Below are positions 62,961 to 64,000 of a stretch of 64,000 bases of DNA, piece by piece. Made by a program: the position numbers and the translations under genes. Within the stretch, counting starts at the first letter, position 1. The number at the start of each line of letters is the position of its first letter. The DNA comes from Apteryx mantelli. Lineage: Eukaryota; Chordata; Aves; Apterygiformes; Apterygidae. The stretch lies in NCBI RefSeq assembly GCF_036417845.1, contig NC_089978.1, forward strand, positions 85,864,007 to 85,928,006. The letters are read 5' to 3'. Below the pieces are notes generated by a model, which saw only the letters and a list, made by a program, of their open reading frames with translations, ran no database searches and was not told the origin of the DNA.

Positions 62961-63750
62961 TCCCTCCTTCCCCCACCCCCGAACAAAACTTTATTAGCTC
63001 GCCGGCTCGCGGAAGGGGCGGGGGGTGGGGGCGCGCGAGCTCAGCGCAAGCGCGGTGAGGGGAGAGTGGGGAACGGCGCGGAGCCCGCTGCCACCCAATC
63101 GGGGAGCTCAGCGCGGCGGTGGGCGGGGTGGGAGCACGGTGATGGCCAATGAAAGGGAGGGAAAGGGCGGGGAGGGAGGAGCTGGCGGTGGCGGTGGGAG
63201 GGGCTGGGGCAGGAAGGGCGTGTTAAAGAACATAATCCGCGTGGCCCGAATTAGGATAGGGCAACGGTCCGCGCGGCAATAGCCAACCAGGAAGCGCAAT
63301 GCAGTTCGTATAGCGGTTCGCAAGCAGCCAATGAACCGGCGAGGCACGGAGCTGGGGAAATGACATCAGTCAATCAGGCGCCCGGAGATAGAGACTCCTC
63401 CTTCGCCTTCCCCACGCCCGAAGCGGGGGGAGGGGGGGTGCCCGCCCGCGCGTGCGCAGCGCGGTGTTTCCTTCTAGCACGTGCGCGCCCCGCGTGGGGG
63501 TGGGGGTGGGAGGTGCGCGCAGGGCGGGGTCGGCGCCGCTGGGGGCTGTAGCGGGGCGAGGCGCGCGCCGTGGGCGGCCGTTAGCGGTGTATGCGGGGGG
63601 CGCTTTCCCCTGAGGAGACGCATCTCCGCCCTGTGGCGGGACGCGGGCGCTGCCGCTGCGGAGACGGGCCCACCGCGCGGCTGGAGCGCCCCAGTGGTGG
63701 GGGTGGAGGGGGGGTGCCGGGCTTCAGCACGCAGGGTTGAACTTCCTCAT
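62030..63750. promoter_or_regulatory. CpG island and AP1S2 promoter
   Basis: About 1.7 kb of very GC- and CpG-rich DNA. On the side upstream of AP1S2 it has CCAAT boxes at 63095-63099, 63146-63150 and 63328-63332, a CRE-like TGACATCA at 63361-63368, and many GC boxes. No clear TATA box. A short alternating 'gcgcgcgcgcg' run near 62815-62829 and a GT/G run near 62417-62442 could adopt unusual structures. The overlapping long open frames on both strands are compositional. Confidence 0.8.
62677..62960 (-). other. Candidate AP1S2 non-coding exon 1
   Basis: A strong donor (CACG|GTGAGC, GT at 62676-62675 on the minus strand) lies in the CpG island at the right distance upstream of exon 2, whose ATG comes immediately after its acceptor. 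A 5' UTR exon ending at 62677 would suit. The upstream limit is a guess from the drop in CpG content and the CCAAT boxes that begin near 63095. RNA data are needed to confirm. Confidence 0.4.
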
Positions 63751-64000
63751 CAGTATTTTTCCCAAAGTCACCTTGATTGTGATCGCTAATTAAATTCCCA
63801 GAATTAGCCGCGGTTGTATGTTTAGGGGATTGAGTTATGAAAATGCAAATTTTTTCATTAGTGCACAGCCGAAGAGGTTTTCCACACCAAAACAGCTCAA
63901 TTTGTTTTGGGTGGGGGTTGGTTGGTTTTAATGCTGCTAAGCCGAAAATATAAGGTGCAAATGTAATCCAAAAGAAATTTAGAGAAACAGCTCTTTCAGC
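63751..64000. other. AT-richer flank right of the CpG island
   Basis: Ordinary sequence at the window edge. I see no exon or repeat in it. Confidence 0.5.

Noticed and set aside
62185-63058. Long plus-strand open frames (about 270 codons each) in the AP1S2 CpG island
   Set aside because: Two different frames are open over the same bases with Pro/Arg/Gly-rich translations and no domain, the mark of base composition and not of selection.
1-64000. CRISPR arrays, operons, ribosome binding sites, integrases or phage genes
   Set aside because: The genes are split by spliceosomal introns, and the repeats and promoters are of vertebrate type. Nothing bacterial is present.

Overview
The window looks like avian nuclear DNA. 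It carries a low-divergence CR1 LINE with the typical bird 3' end, other CR1 tails, compact introns, and a gene order (CLTRN, ZRSR2, AP1S2) that matches the human Xp22.2 block. That block lies on chromosome 1 in chicken (family knowledge). The species cannot be fixed from the sequence alone. A 200-N scaffold gap shows this is a draft assembly.

Layout, left to right. Positions 1-3969 hold the 5' end of CLTRN (collectrin) on the minus strand: coding exons 1 and 2 are visible and the rest runs off the left edge. An HNF1-type site sits about 120 bp upstream of its ATG. Positions 4110-11450 are intergenic and mostly AT-rich, with one GC-rich block and a palindromic TG/CA microsatellite. I saw no CA5B exon here, although CA5B lies in this interval in human. 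A CpG island at about 11.45-12.4 kb is the ZRSR2 promoter. ZRSR2 runs on the plus strand from 11764 to a stop at 25576, with poly(A) signals shortly after. Ten coding exons are located. The short exon 6 is missing and probably lies in the N gap at 17080-17279. Exon 7 appears to lack one base. A 1.35-kb CR1 copy sits in intron 3, and two older CR1-like relics sit in intron 7.

Positions 25710-30640 separate the convergent 3' ends of ZRSR2 and AP1S2. AP1S2 occupies the minus strand from about 63 kb down to about 30.6 kb. Its four coding exons give a complete 157-residue protein, with a 20-kb last intron and a probable 2-kb 3' UTR. Its promoter is a large CpG island at about 62.0-63.75 kb with several CCAAT boxes.

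The three genes share no pathway. CLTRN is a membrane partner of amino-acid transporters. ZRSR2 is a 3' splice-site factor, best known for U12-type introns. AP1S2 is a small subunit of the AP-1 clathrin adaptor. Their proximity is old synteny, not an operon. I found no previously undescribed multi-gene system. The points most worth checking are the apparent ZRSR2 exon 7 frameshift, a perfect TISU start element at ZRSR2, the CLTRN HNF1 site, and two odd splice sites.
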